The position numbers were made by a program, and so were the translations under genes. 55,103 nucleotides of DNA from JAAYGT01 sp050252075 (GTDB lineage Bacteria; Pseudomonadota; Gammaproteobacteria; Burkholderiales; Burkholderiaceae_B), in the NCBI GenBank assembly GCA_050252075.1, contig JBFWLP010000008.1, forward strand, positions 1 through 55,103, written 5' to 3'. The notes under the pieces were generated by a model that saw nothing but the letters and a program-made list of their open reading frames with translations, ran no database searches and was not told the DNA's origin. This document shows, piece after piece, positions 42,530 to 51,853 of the stretch (position 1 is the first letter of the stretch; each line of letters starts with the position of its first letter).

Positions 42530-43189
42530 TCAGGGCGAGGGCGCGTGAACAAAGCCAAGGTAGTCCGGCAGGGCGCATGCCTTGCACAGTGTAAGCGGAC
42601 GGATCAGCGTTTCCGCGGTACCGTCCGCCAGCACCAAGCGTAAACGAAGTTTCCGTTTTTGCGTAGAGCGATTTGTTGAGATGGCTTCCATAAAGTTATC
42701 CGGCCAAAGCGTGTCCAGTGTTTCGCCTTGTTCGCCGGTAAGGAGGCCGAGCAGTTCCGGCAGATCGCGCCCGGCCAGCAGTGCACCGCCCAGATCGGTG
42801 CGGGCATACACACGGCCTTGCTCGTCCAGCAGCCACTCAAGCACATCGATAATAACCCGACCGGTGTGTGTCACGAGCTGAACACCATGGGGTGTTGTTT
42901 GCAGGTGCAGAACGTAGGGGGCGGCGTCCAGGCGCACGTACACCCGCTGCGGGCCGTTCTGGAAATACCATCGGCCGTGCGAATCGACAGCGTAATTGCG
43001 GTTGATGAAAGCCAGAATTGGCGGGCTGGTGATATCTTCCCCCGGCGGCAGGACGCCCGATGCGTCGGGCCGGCAGGCGTTGCCCGTGGGGTGCAGTTTC
43101 CATCGGCCCTGCGCTGACAGCGACAGCCAGCCGAACACGGCGGGTACATTCGGCCATCGGGCCATGGCGGCAATAACGGATTCATCCAT
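42530..43189 (-). CDS. Conserved protein of unknown function (DUF2944/2946-type as I recall)
   Basis: 219 residues from MDESVIAAMARWPNVP. The N-terminal part ARWPNVPAVFGWLSLSAQG, IINRNYxxDxxGRWYFQNGPQRV-like region (here AFINRNYAVDSHGRWYFQNG) and a DNFMEA core identify a conserved proteobacterial family without known function; I cannot confirm its accession. There is no membrane segment. The start overlaps the end of the GGDEF-EAL gene by 8 bases. Confidence 0.7.
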   Translation of the reverse strand: MDESVIAAMARWPNVPAVFGWLSLSAQGRWKLHPTGNACRPDASGVLPPGEDITSPPILAFINRNYAVDSHGRWYFQNGPQRVYVRLDAAPYVLHLQTTPHGVQLVTHTGRVIIDVLEWLLDEQGRVYARTDLGGALLAGRDLPELLGLLTGEQGETLDTLWPDNFMEAISTNRSTQKRKLRLRLVLADGTAETLIRPLTLCKACALPDYLGFVHAPSP

Positions 43190-45737
43190 GATGTGCTCTG
43201 ACAAATGCCTCGAATTGGTCGGGGCTGAGCGGTTTGCTGCACCAGTACCCTTGAATTGCATCACAGCCCTTGTCTTTCAGCACCGCGAGCTGCTCACTGG
43301 TTTCCACGCCTTCGGCGATGGTGCGCATGCCCAGGCCGTGTGCCATCTGAATGATGGCGGTGACAATGGCCTGATCGTTGGTGCTGCTGGTCAAGTCGCT
43401 GATAAATGACCGGTCTATTTTAAGCTTGTCGATGTTGAACCGTTTCAGATAACTGAGCGACGAATAGCCTGTGCCAAAATCGTCGATCGAAATACGGAAC
43501 CCTTGTTCGGCCAGGCTGGTCAGCACCTTGCCGGCCGCCACAGGGTCGCGCATGGCTACAGCCTCGGTGAGTTCCAGTTCCAGGGTGGCCGGATCGGCGC
43601 CAGTTTCCTGCACAATACCCAGTATGGTGCGGGCCAGATCGGGCTGGTTGAATTGCGTGGCAGACAAATTGATGGCTACGGTCAGCCCCGGCAGGCCCGC
43701 ATCCTGCCAGGCGCGGGTCTGTTTCAGGGCCTTGCGTAAAATCCACTCGCCTATTTCGGCGATCAGGCCGTAGTTTTCCGCCAAAGGAATAAATTCGGCA
43801 GGGCCGATTTCTCCCAGTTGCGGATGGCGCCAGCGAACCAGTGCTTCGGCGCCGTCGATACGACCGGTATGCAGATTCAGCTGTGGCTGAAAGACAAGCC
43901 GCAGCTCGTCGCGTTGCGCCGCTTGTTGCAGGGCGGCGCCCAGCGCCAGCATGCGTGTGGAGCTTTGCTGCTGCCCCGGCGCAAAGAACCGGAAGTTGTT
44001 CTTTCCTTCGGCCTTGGCGTAGTACATGGCTGCTTCGCTGCTGGTAAGCAGCGTTTCGGAGTGGGTGCCGTCATCGGGGTACAGCGACACGCCAATGGAC
44101 ACGGTGGCAATGAGGGTGTGGTTCTCCACGATCAGCGGCTGTTGCATGGCCTGAACGATTTCCGAGGCTTTCAGCGTGGCGCCCCGCTGGTCCATGCCGG
44201 GGAATACGAGCACAAAAAGGTCGCCGGATATCCGTGCCAGCACGTCGCGGTCGTTAACCAGGGCGGAAAGCCGTCCGGCGGTGCCGACAAGCACCTGGTC
44301 GCCCACCAGGTGCCCGAGCGACTCGTTGATGAAACGGAAGTTATCCAGATTCACGCTCATGACGGCGAACGGGTCGCGGTGATGCTGTGCAAGATCAATG
44401 GTGTGTCGCAGCGCCACCCGCATGGAGGCCTGGTTGGCAAGGCCGGTAAGCGTGTCGTACTGCGACAGCCGCCTGATGTGCTCGGCCGCCGCTTTGTGTT
44501 CGGTAAGGTCCTCTTTGTGCGACAGGAAATGGGTGACGGCCCCCGAGGCATCTTTAATGGGGAAAATAAGCAGCCGTTCGGTGAACTCCTGACCGTTCTT
44601 GCGCTGGTTGATCACCTCGCCCTTCCAGAGCTTGCCCTGTGACAACGCCGCCCACATTGACTGATAGGTTGACATGGGTGTTTTCCCCGAGCGCAAAAAA
44701 CGTGGGTTTTTGCCCAGAATTTCGTTCTGGCTGTAGCCGGAGCTGTCAATGAACGCCTGGTTCACGTACTCGATACGGCCATCCCGGCTGGTAATCAGTA
44801 CCGGGTTCGGGTTCTGTTCGATCGCGAGCGAAAGCTTGCTCAGCCGGTCGTCGAGCTCCTGGCGTTCACGCATGGCCTGCGACAGGCGGTCCAGGGCTTG
44901 CTGCAGCTGCTCCCTGGACGCTTTTATGTCCTGGTACGGGGCATGAACCGTTTCCGTAAACAGCGCCTGGTAAAGGAACAAATAGGCAATGACCTTGTAC
45001 AGATGGCCCGCCAGGTGGTAGATATCGGTAATGCTCGAATACAGCGTGAAGAAGTATTCGCTCATGGCCATGGTGGCACAGGCGGCAAAAAACGCGCTCA
45101 AGTTGACGCGGCGCGTTTCTTTCAGCCGTACGGCACATAAAAGGGCGGCGACGGCATACCCAGCCATCAATGCATATTCGTAGGCAATCTTGAACGGGGT
45201 CAGACCGGTTTGCGGCGAGAACGTTTCGGGAAGCAGTTCGGGGAATCCGAAGAAAACAATGTGGCATGCGGTAACCACAAGCAGCGTGCCTGCCAGCATG
45301 CTTTTCCGATAGCGGCATTCCGTACGTTCCCACGACGCCAGGGCGGCGGCCAGCATGGCGGCGAGCGCCAGGGTGCGGGCGGCGAACCAGAAGGCAATGC
45401 CTGTTTCAATATTTCCCGGCTGCAACAGCCCGGGCATGCCTGGAAAGCCCATGGTGTGGGAAAAATCGAGCAGGGCGACACCCAGAAACGCACTGCCCAG
45501 CCAGCAAGCAATGCAGGGGGCACGGTCTTTGGGAATGTTGTAGCCAATGCCGAAGATCATGGCGGCAATGGCTATGGCAATCATTTCCAGCGCCGCGTGG
45601 ATGTAGATGTAGGCGGGAATTTGCGGCATGCTTCCCAGTAAAGGGAGGGATGCAACGATAACCAGCACCACAAACAGCCCGCCAAGAATGGCAAGGTACC
45701 GGATGGCGTCGGGCCGGTGAGAGGGGTGTAGTCGCAT
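43182..45737 (-). CDS. Membrane sensor PAS-GGDEF-EAL protein (degenerate GGDEF)
   Basis: 851 residues from the ATG at 45737. About seven membrane helices in the first 265 residues (MASE3-like), then a coiled-coil, PAS (about 285-400), GGDEF, and EAL. The GGDEF motif reads SGDLF (near residue 505), so cyclase activity is doubtful. The EAL domain keeps AEALVRW (near 630), the ELTE Glu, DDFGTGYSSL, the KIDRSF Lys and EGVET, so phosphodiesterase activity is expected. The frame extends 47 codons upstream through the tRNA-Cys terminator and gene, which are not coding. Likely degrades cyclic di-GMP. Confidence 0.9.
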   Translation of the reverse strand: MRLHPSHRPDAIRYLAILGGLFVVLVIVASLPLLGSMPQIPAYIYIHAALEMIAIAIAAMIFGIGYNIPKDRAPCIACWLGSAFLGVALLDFSHTMGFPGMPGLLQPGNIETGIAFWFAARTLALAAMLAAALASWERTECRYRKSMLAGTLLVVTACHIVFFGFPELLPETFSPQTGLTPFKIAYEYALMAGYAVAALLCAVRLKETRRVNLSAFFAACATMAMSEYFFTLYSSITDIYHLAGHLYKVIAYLFLYQALFTETVHAPYQDIKASREQLQQALDRLSQAMRERQELDDRLSKLSLAIEQNPNPVLITSRDGRIEYVNQAFIDSSGYSQNEILGKNPRFLRSGKTPMSTYQSMWAALSQGKLWKGEVINQRKNGQEFTERLLIFPIKDASGAVTHFLSHKEDLTEHKAAAEHIRRLSQYDTLTGLANQASMRVALRHTIDLAQHHRDPFAVMSVNLDNFRFINESLGHLVGDQVLVGTAGRLSALVNDRDVLARISGDLFVLVFPGMDQRGATLKASEIVQAMQQPLIVENHTLIATVSIGVSLYPDDGTHSETLLTSSEAAMYYAKAEGKNNFRFFAPGQQQSSTRMLALGAALQQAAQRDELRLVFQPQLNLHTGRIDGAEALVRWRHPQLGEIGPAEFIPLAENYGLIAEIGEWILRKALKQTRAWQDAGLPGLTVAINLSATQFNQPDLARTILGIVQETGADPATLELELTEAVAMRDPVAAGKVLTSLAEQGFRISIDDFGTGYSSLSYLKRFNIDKLKIDRSFISDLTSSTNDQAIVTAIIQMAHGLGMRTIAEGVETSEQLAVLKDKGCDAIQGYWCSKPLSPDQFEAFVRAHHG

Positions 45738-45750
45738 CGGGCTCACACAT

Positions 45751-45780
45751 AAAAAAGCCTCAGACAAATTGCCTGAGGCT
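45751..45780 (-). terminator. Intrinsic terminator after tRNA-Cys
   Basis: On the minus strand AGCCTCAGGC and GCCTGAGGCT-type arms (45771-45780 with 45756-45765) form a stem with a short loop, followed by six T (45751-45756). It separates the tRNA pair from the GGDEF-EAL gene, whose start is only 14 bases further on. Confidence 0.88.
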
Positions 45781-45790
45781 TCCATGATAC

Positions 45791-45864
45791 TGGAGGCGCA
45801 ACTCGGAATCGAACCGGGGTACACGGATTTGCAATCCGCTGCATAACCACTCTGCCATTGCGCC
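45791..45864 (-). tRNA. tRNA-Cys (GCA)
   Basis: 74 bases with encoded CCA. Acceptor stem GGCGCAA/TTGCGCC, anticodon loop TTGCAAA giving GCA, T-arm GGTTCGATTCC. Second tRNA of a two-gene unit. Confidence 0.97.
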
Positions 45865-45921
45865 GCAGATAAACCCATGATATGAAAAAGGGAAGCGCCG
45901 GGCTTCCCTTGTTTCGAATTC

Positions 45922-45997
45922 TGGAGCGGGAAACGAGTCTCGAACTCGCGACCTCAACCTTGGCAAGGTTGCGCTCTACCAACTGAGCTATTCCCGC
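45922..45997 (-). tRNA. tRNA-Gly (GCC)
   Basis: 76 bases with encoded CCA. Acceptor GCGGGAA/TTCCCGC, D-arm AGCTCAGTTGGTAGAGC, anticodon loop TTGCCAA giving GCC, T-loop GTTCGAGAC. First tRNA of the unit, 57 bases before tRNA-Cys. Confidence 0.97.
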
Positions 45998-46041
45998 GTA
46001 TTTCTCTTTAAACCAGCTGCCGCCGTTTCAAGAAGCTTCGC

Positions 46042-46070
46042 ATTATAAGCTGTATTTTTTTCCTTTGCAA
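46042..46070 (-). promoter_or_regulatory. Promoter of the tRNA-Gly/tRNA-Cys unit
   Basis: On the minus strand TTGCAA (46065-46070), 17-base spacer, TATAAT (46042-46047). Perfect -10 box, about 45 bases upstream of tRNA-Gly. Confidence 0.88.
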
Positions 46071-46225
46071 CTTGCTGGGCGGGGCTTGTTTGCTGCGCTT
46101 GCGTGTTGTTCGGGGTAAATAAAGCTTCGTTTGCTGCGAAGAAATAAATAATAGCATGAAAACCGGGGGGTATGTCAAATTTGGGTTAATCTAATCCCTG
46201 ATTTTCCCTTGACCTCTTATTCTTT

Positions 46226-47269
46226 GTGTACGGCCAAGCTGCCCTGATTCCTGTGTTGTCTCCTGCTCCAAAAGACCTTCAGTTACTCAATACACTGGGC
46301 TTGCGCGCCTGGGCCGGCAGGTATCTTGCCATAACGCATGCCGACCAGCTGGTGGAGCTCAGTGAGCTTTGGCAGCGAGACAAGCCGGCGCTGTTTGTGT
46401 TGGGGGGCGGCAGCAATGTGGTGCTGTCGGAGCAGGTGGCCCCATGGGTTGTGCATATGCAAACGCAAGGTTGCACGTGTATCGATACCACGGCCTCCCA
46501 TCATATTGTCGAGGCGCAGGCAGGGGAAAACTGGCATCGGTTCGTCGGCTATTGTTTGCAACAGCACTGGCGGGGGCTGGAAAATCTTGCGCTGATTCCC
46601 GGTACGGTGGGTGCCGCGCCTGTGCAGAATATCGGTGCTTATGGCGTGGAGCTTGATCAGCGTTTCCACAGCTTGCTGGCCTGGGACGTGCATCGGGCGT
46701 GTTATATGGAATTCGGTCCGGCCGACTGCGCTTTTGCGTACCGGGACAGCTTTTTCAAGCGCCAGCCCATGGGCCGCTGGATCATCGTGCGGGTGCGCTT
46801 TGCGCTTCCCCGGCAATGGCAGCCGGTGCTCAGCTATCCTGATCTTCAGCGCCACCCTGTGTTGTCGGGGGGCGATCCTGTGAGCGCACAACAGGTGTTC
46901 GATGCCGTGTGCGAGATACGCCGGGCGAAATTACCCGATCCTGCGGTCGTGGGGAATGCGGGCAGCTTTTTCAAGAACCCGGTGGTTTCGGCCGAAACCT
47001 GCCACAGGCTGAAATCGCGTTATCCCGACCTGGTCGCGTATGAATTGCCCGATGCCCAATGGAAGCTGGCGGCAGGCTGGCTGATCGACCGTGCCGGCTG
47101 GAAGGGGCACAGGCGCGAGCGGGTTGGTGTTCACAGCCGGCAGGCCCTGGTGCTGGTCAATCTGGGCAACGCCGTTGCCGGCGACATCAGCACACTGGCA
47201 AACGACATACGCAATGATGTGGCGAACCGGTTCGGTGTAATGCTGGAGCAGGAGCCGGTGGCGGTGTAG
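46226..47269 (+). CDS. murB: UDP-N-acetylenolpyruvoylglucosamine reductase
   Basis: 347 residues from GTG at 46226; GTG 46253 or TTG 46256 are alternative starts, none with a clear ribosome site. FAD enzyme making UDP-MurNAc for peptidoglycan. Visible are VLGGGSNVVLS (FAD site), the segment LIPGTVGAAPVQNIGAYGVE, the Ser of VGNAGSFFKNPVV and a C-terminal domain as in E. coli type I MurB. Divergent from the tRNA unit across a 228-base AT-rich gap. Confidence 0.95.
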   Translation: MYGQAALIPVLSPAPKDLQLLNTLGLRAWAGRYLAITHADQLVELSELWQRDKPALFVLGGGSNVVLSEQVAPWVVHMQTQGCTCIDTTASHHIVEAQAGENWHRFVGYCLQQHWRGLENLALIPGTVGAAPVQNIGAYGVELDQRFHSLLAWDVHRACYMEFGPADCAFAYRDSFFKRQPMGRWIIVRVRFALPRQWQPVLSYPDLQRHPVLSGGDPVSAQQVFDAVCEIRRAKLPDPAVVGNAGSFFKNPVVSAETCHRLKSRYPDLVAYELPDAQWKLAAGWLIDRAGWKGHRRERVGVHSRQALVLVNLGNAVAGDISTLANDIRNDVANRFGVMLEQEPVAV

Positions 47270-47304
47270 AAGCGCGGCGCAATTGCTGCGCCGTTCTGTG
47301 GTGA

Positions 47305-48099
47305 TCAGCCTTGAGCCAGCACGTCTTGCATGGTGAACAAGCCGAATTCCTTGCGGGCCAGGTACCGCGCGGCACGCAAGCTGCCCTGAGCGTAGGTGAC
47401 GCGGCTGCCGGCGCGATGTGTGATTTCAATGCGCTCGCCGGTGCCGCAAAAATACACCGTATGGTCGCCGACGATATCGCCGCCGCGCACCACCGAGAAC
47501 CCGATCTTGCCGGTTTCGCGGGGGCCGGTTTCACCGTGGCGTGCCCAGTCGGCAATGTCATCGAGTTTTTTGCCCCAGGCGGCGGCAACGGTTTCACCCA
47601 TGGCAAGCGCGGTTCCGGACGGCGCGTCGACTTTGTTGCGGTGGTGGGCCTCGAAGACCTCGGCGTCGTAACCTTCGTTCAGCAGGCGGGCGGCCAGCTC
47701 CAGCAGTTTGAGCGTGACATTCACGCCGACGCTCATGTTGGGTGCGAAGACCACGGCTATTTTGCGGGAGGCGGCCTGAATGGCGGCCTTGCCCTCGTCG
47801 GAAAACCCGGTGGTGCCGATGATGCATTTTGTGCCGTGTTCCACACAGGCTTTCAAATGCGCCAGCGTGCCTTCCGGGCGCGTGAAGTCGATGAGGCAGT
47901 CGGCGTGGGCGATGGCATCCAGATTGTCGGTGATGGCGACCCCGGTGGTACGGCCAAGTGCGGCTCCGGCATCCTGGCCGATGGCGGGAGATCCGGCGCG
48001 ATCAAGGGCCACGGCAAGGGTCAGGTCGGGACTGTTCAGAACCGCGTCGATGAGCATGCGGCCCATTCGACCATCGGCTCCAGCAATTGCAATACGCAT
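47305..48099 (-). CDS. dapB: 4-hydroxy-tetrahydrodipicolinate reductase
   Basis: 264 residues. NAD(P)H reductase of the lysine/diaminopimelate pathway. N-terminal GADGRMGRMLI nucleotide-binding motif, IIGTTGF, and catalytic HHRNKVDAPSGTA. Lies 8 bases after bamE on the same strand and converges with murB. Confidence 0.98.
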   Translation of the reverse strand: MRIAIAGADGRMGRMLIDAVLNSPDLTLAVALDRAGSPAIGQDAGAALGRTTGVAITDNLDAIAHADCLIDFTRPEGTLAHLKACVEHGTKCIIGTTGFSDEGKAAIQAASRKIAVVFAPNMSVGVNVTLKLLELAARLLNEGYDAEVFEAHHRNKVDAPSGTALAMGETVAAAWGKKLDDIADWARHGETGPRETGKIGFSVVRGGDIVGDHTVYFCGTGERIEITHRAGSRVTYAQGSLRAARYLARKEFGLFTMQDVLAQG

Positions 48100-48107
48100 T
48101 CTGGCTC

Positions 48108-48719
48108 CTACATGAGTACTTTAACGGGGTTTTGGCCCGTAGGTGTGGGTGCGCCCGGTGCCGTGTCGGGGGGCGGCGTGGTGTTGATCAGCGGGCGAGG
48201 GCTGCCCGGAATGGTGTCGGGCTGGGTGGTGGTTCGTCCGGACTCGATTGCCTGTTGGTCGGCGGGCATGCTTTGCGATTCGTCGCGGCGTGCGTTGTCG
48301 GGCGTGGCGTCGCTGCCGGGTGTGGCGGTCATGCCGGTATCGGAAGGCTCGAAAGGCTGCCGGTCGGGCTGTGGATCGCCTTCCCAGCGCACCAGGCGAT
48401 CATTCTCGAACCAGACTGTGAACTTGCGTTGCTGGATGTCGCCATACCCGGGTTTGTTGAAATAGGGGTAGTCCCAGCGATCGGCATGAAGCACATCGGT
48501 GAGTGTGGGTGTTCCAAGAACAAAACGCACCTGTTCGCGGGACATGCCCTGTTGCAACTGGGCGACCTGTTCGGCGGTGATCCAGTTACCCTGTTGGACA
48601 TCGGGACGATAAGGCAGGCCCCATTTCGAGGTGCCGCATGCAGCAAGCGTAAAGACCAGCACACCCGCCGCCAGACCGGCGCGGGCAAGTGACAGACGAG
48701 GTTTAGCAGTGGTTCGCAC
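48108..48719 (-). CDS. bamE: Outer-membrane assembly lipoprotein BamE
   Basis: 203 residues. Lipobox LAAC after a signal segment (LAAGVLVFTLAAC) gives an outer-membrane lipoprotein of the BAM complex. The BamE/SmpA fold is shown by GNWITAEQVAQLQQGMSREQV, VLGTPTLTDVLHADRWDYPY and FTVWFENDRLVRW. About 85 residues of Pro/Thr/Asp-rich tail follow, much longer than E. coli BamE (113 residues). Divergent from fur, a typical arrangement. Confidence 0.95.
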   Translation of the reverse strand: MRTTAKPRLSLARAGLAAGVLVFTLAACGTSKWGLPYRPDVQQGNWITAEQVAQLQQGMSREQVRFVLGTPTLTDVLHADRWDYPYFNKPGYGDIQQRKFTVWFENDRLVRWEGDPQPDRQPFEPSDTGMTATPGSDATPDNARRDESQSMPADQQAIESGRTTTQPDTIPGSPRPLINTTPPPDTAPGAPTPTGQNPVKVLM

Positions 48720-48865
48720 TAGGTGCCCCTGTGATTACGATGACGTAAAACCGTTATGATAAAGGTTTAAGAGTAAACGCATCATAGCGTTAGTTAATGG
48801 CACGTGCACCGCCATGCCGTATCGCCGCATTATTTTTACAAATCCAGCCACCAGGGAACGACGAC

Positions 48866-49297
48866 ATGAACGATCAAGCCGAGCTTAAGAATATGGGTCT
48901 GAAGGCGACGTTTCCGCGCCTGAAGATATTGGATGTCTTTCGCCGCGCCGATCAGCGGCATCAAAGCGCGGAAGATGTGTACCGAACCCTGATCGCCGAA
49001 GATGTCGATATCGGGCTGGCCACGGTGTATCGCGTGTTAACCCAGTTCGAGCAGGCGGGTATCCTGGTGCGCAGCCAGTTCGACGGCGGAAAGGCGGTGT
49101 TCGAGCTGAACGACGGCGATCATCATGATCACCTTATTTGCACCAATTGCGGCAAGGTGGTTGAGTTTACCGACCCCGAAATCGAGAAACGCCAGCGTGC
49201 GGTGGCCAAAGACAAAGGCTTTGTTCTGGAAAGCCACACCATGCTGCTGTACGGTACCTGCCCGGCATGCGCAAAGGGTGGCCGGGCCAACGCCTAG
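48866..49297 (+). CDS. fur: Ferric uptake regulator
   Basis: 143 residues from MNDQAELKNMGLKATFPRL. Winged-helix repressor with Fe2+/Zn2+ sites: HHDHLICTNCGKVVEF and CPACAKGG. Helix of DNA recognition LATVYRVLTQFEQAGIL. The frame is open 23 codons upstream without family features. No convincing Fur box is seen in the 146-base gap to bamE. Last 4 bases overlap recN. Confidence 0.97.
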   Translation: MNDQAELKNMGLKATFPRLKILDVFRRADQRHQSAEDVYRTLIAEDVDIGLATVYRVLTQFEQAGILVRSQFDGGKAVFELNDGDHHDHLICTNCGKVVEFTDPEIEKRQRAVAKDKGFVLESHTMLLYGTCPACAKGGRANA

Positions 49298-50937
49298 CCC
49301 AGCATTTCCCGGGCGTGCCGCCGGGTGGTTTCGGTAATGGTCAGGCCGCCCAGCATGCGGGCAATTTCCTGGGCGCGCGCATCAAGATCAAGTGCCTGAA
49401 TGCGCGACACGGTACCGTTATCCGACGCTTGTTTGGACACCTGATAATGGTGGTTGCCGCGCGCGGCAACCTGGGGCAGGTGGGTAACGCACAGCACCTG
49501 ATGCCGCTCACCCAGTTCCTGCAGCAAACGGCCCACCACTTCGGCAACCCCGCCACCAATACCGGCATCCACTTCATCGAAGAGCAGTGTGGGAACGCGG
49601 GCCGCCTGACTGGCTATCACCGAGATGGCCAGCGAAATACGTGCGAGCTCACCGCCTGACGCTACCTTGGCTAGTGGCCGCAGCGGGGTGCCGGGATGCC
49701 CCGCCACCAGGAACTGAACGGCATCGGTGCCGAAAGGCCCGGGTTCGGCAGGGGTGATGTCGACCTGGAAGCTGCCGCCCTGCATGGCCAGGGTTTGCAT
49801 GGCTTGTGTGACATCGCCGGACAGCCGCACCCCGGCTTCGCGGCGTGCCTGCGACAGTTTCCCGGCCAGCATAAGATAGGCATTGTGCGCTTTTTGTTCC
49901 GCTGCCTGCAGTTCGTGCAGGTTGGACGCAGACTGCAGGGCGGCCAGCCGCCGTGTCAGGCTGTCGTGCAGTGCCGGCAGATCGGTGGGCTCGCAGCGAA
50001 ATTTTCGTGCGGTGTCGAAGATGGCGGACATGCGCTGCTCGGCCTGCGCCAGACGGTCGGGGTCCAGTTCGATTTTATCGAGGTAGCTGTTCAGGTCGGA
50101 GACGGCTTCCGCCAGCGAAATGCGCGCCGACTCCAGGCTTTCCAATATGGGTTGCAGCAGCGGGTCGTGCGCCAGAATTTTCTGCAGATGCTGCGTGGCG
50201 GCGTTCAGTTGCCGCCGGGCGCTGACCGAGTCGTCGTTGTCGAGCAGCGATAGTGCGCCGGTGGCGCCTTCCAGCAGGGCCTGGGCGTGGGCCAGCCGCT
50301 GATGCTCGGTGCTGATGGTTTCCCATTCGTCGGCTTGCAGGGCCAGTTGGTCAAGTTCGTTGGCCTGCCAGGCCAGTTGTTCCCGTTCCAGTTCTTGCGC
50401 TTCGCTGTTTTCCTGGGCTGAACGCAAGGCGACCAGGGCCGCTTGCCACTGTTTCCAGGCGCCCTGCAGTTGCTCGACCAGCGGGAAGTGCCTGCCGTGC
50501 GCATCAAGGAGTTCGCGCTGGCTGGCCGCCTTGAGCAGGCTTTGGTGGGCGTGCTGCCCGTGAATGTCGACCAGAAAATCGGCGAGAGCCCGCAATTGCG
50601 TAACCGGCACCGACTGGCCATTGATGAATGCGCGACTGCGCCCATGCGTGTCGAGCGTGCGGCGCAACACCAGATTATCGTCGGCTTCCAACGCGTTTTC
50701 TTCCAGCCAGGGAAGCAGGGAGCCGGGGGTGTCGAAGATGGCTGTGACGTCGGTGCGTGCCGCGCCATGCCTGACCAGTGAGGCGTCGCCTTTGCCGCCC
50801 AGCGCCAGGGCGAGCGCATCGAAAAGGATGGATTTGCCTGCACCGGTTTCTCCGGAGAAAACCGTGAAGCCGGCATTGAAATGAAGTTCAATGTCGTCAA
50901 CGATAACGAAGTCGCGTATGTGCAAGGTATGCAGCAT
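49294..50937 (-). CDS. recN: DNA repair ATPase RecN
   Basis: 547 residues from MLHTLHIRDFVIVDD; upstream frame is antisense-like through nadK and rejected. SMC-like: Walker A FSGETGAGKSIL, coiled-coil arms (AWQANELDQLALQADEWE), ABC signature VASGGELARISLA, and Walker B LLFDEVDAGIGG. Acts in double-strand break repair. Convergent with fur; follows nadK by 16 bases. Confidence 0.97.
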   Translation of the reverse strand: MLHTLHIRDFVIVDDIELHFNAGFTVFSGETGAGKSILFDALALALGGKGDASLVRHGAARTDVTAIFDTPGSLLPWLEENALEADDNLVLRRTLDTHGRSRAFINGQSVPVTQLRALADFLVDIHGQHAHQSLLKAASQRELLDAHGRHFPLVEQLQGAWKQWQAALVALRSAQENSEAQELEREQLAWQANELDQLALQADEWETISTEHQRLAHAQALLEGATGALSLLDNDDSVSARRQLNAATQHLQKILAHDPLLQPILESLESARISLAEAVSDLNSYLDKIELDPDRLAQAEQRMSAIFDTARKFRCEPTDLPALHDSLTRRLAALQSASNLHELQAAEQKAHNAYLMLAGKLSQARREAGVRLSGDVTQAMQTLAMQGGSFQVDITPAEPGPFGTDAVQFLVAGHPGTPLRPLAKVASGGELARISLAISVIASQAARVPTLLFDEVDAGIGGGVAEVVGRLLQELGERHQVLCVTHLPQVAARGNHHYQVSKQASDNGTVSRIQALDLDARAQEIARMLGGLTITETTRRHAREMLG

Positions 50938-50953
50938 GGGGGTGGTGTCCGGA

Positions 50954-51853
50954 TTACTCGATGTCGTCGGTGGGCTGGGGCATACGGTTCCAGCCCAGCT
51001 TGCGCCTGAGCGTGGAGAAAAAGCTGTAGCCGTTGGGGTGAACAAACCGGACGTTGCAGTCGGCACGGCGAACGTCGATGCGGTCGCCCGGTTGGCATTC
51101 CGACCAGGTTTGCATGTCGAAGTGCACACTGGCGCCGGATTCCACCCGGCCAAGCGCCGTGATGGTAAGGCTGAGCACGCCGGTGTTGGGCAGGACGATG
51201 GGGCGGTTCGAAAGCGTTTGGGGCGCCACCGGAACCAGAAGGATGGCCGGAACGCTGGGGTGCACAATAGGGCCGTTGGCTGACAGTGAATACGCCGTTG
51301 AGCCGGTGGGCGTGGCAACAATAAGGCCGTCGGCACGCTGGCTGTACATGAAGTTGCCGTCGAGTTCGACGCGCAATTCGATCATGCCGCCCCGGCCTGC
51401 ACGGTTGATGACGACATCGTTCAGCGCCAGGCCGGAAAACAGGGTGTCATTGTTCCGCACGACGCGACCTTCGAGCATGACACGCTCTTCAAGGGTATAG
51501 TCGCCGTTCAGCACGCCCGAAATGGCATCGCAGGCCGTGTGCAACGGGATGTCGGTAATGAAGCCAAGCCGGCCGTGATTGATGCCGATCAGGGCGATCT
51601 TGCTTTTGGCCAGCAGCCGTGCCGCGCCGATCATGGTGCCGTCGCCGCCCATGACGACCGCCAGGTCGGCCTGCCGGCCGATGTCGTCGTAAGAGGCCGA
51701 AGGGTATTCCGTAATGCCGGTATTGCGGGCGGTATCGGCTTCAATGAGCACCCGGCAACCGGCCTGTTGCAGCGTGGCGGCCAGTTTGCGTAACGGGCCG
51801 TCAAGGCCGGCATCCTGGTAACGGCCAACAATTGCAACGGTTTTGAAGTGCAT
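50954..51853 (-). CDS. nadK: NAD kinase
   Basis: 299 residues. Makes NADP from NAD. VVMGGDGTMIGAARLL, the NE-type LALNDVVINR, and TGSTAYSLSANGPIV are characteristic. Divergent from hrcA (115-base gap) and upstream of recN. Confidence 0.97.
   Translation of the reverse strand: MHFKTVAIVGRYQDAGLDGPLRKLAATLQQAGCRVLIEADTARNTGITEYPSASYDDIGRQADLAVVMGGDGTMIGAARLLAKSKIALIGINHGRLGFITDIPLHTACDAISGVLNGDYTLEERVMLEGRVVRNNDTLFSGLALNDVVINRAGRGGMIELRVELDGNFMYSQRADGLIVATPTGSTAYSLSANGPIVHPSVPAILLVPVAPQTLSNRPIVLPNTGVLSLTITALGRVESGASVHFDMQTWSECQPGDRIDVRRADCNVRFVHPNGYSFFSTLRRKLGWNRMPQPTDDIE

Noticed and set aside
45738..45878. N-terminal extension of the GGDEF-EAL frame through the terminator and tRNA-Cys
   Set aside because: Those codons are tRNA and terminator sequence; the membrane segment begins right after the ATG at 45737.
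48720..48865. Fur box between bamE and fur
   Set aside because: Only loose GATA/TTATGATA fragments are present and they do not make a 19-base GATAATGATAATCATTATC-like repeat.
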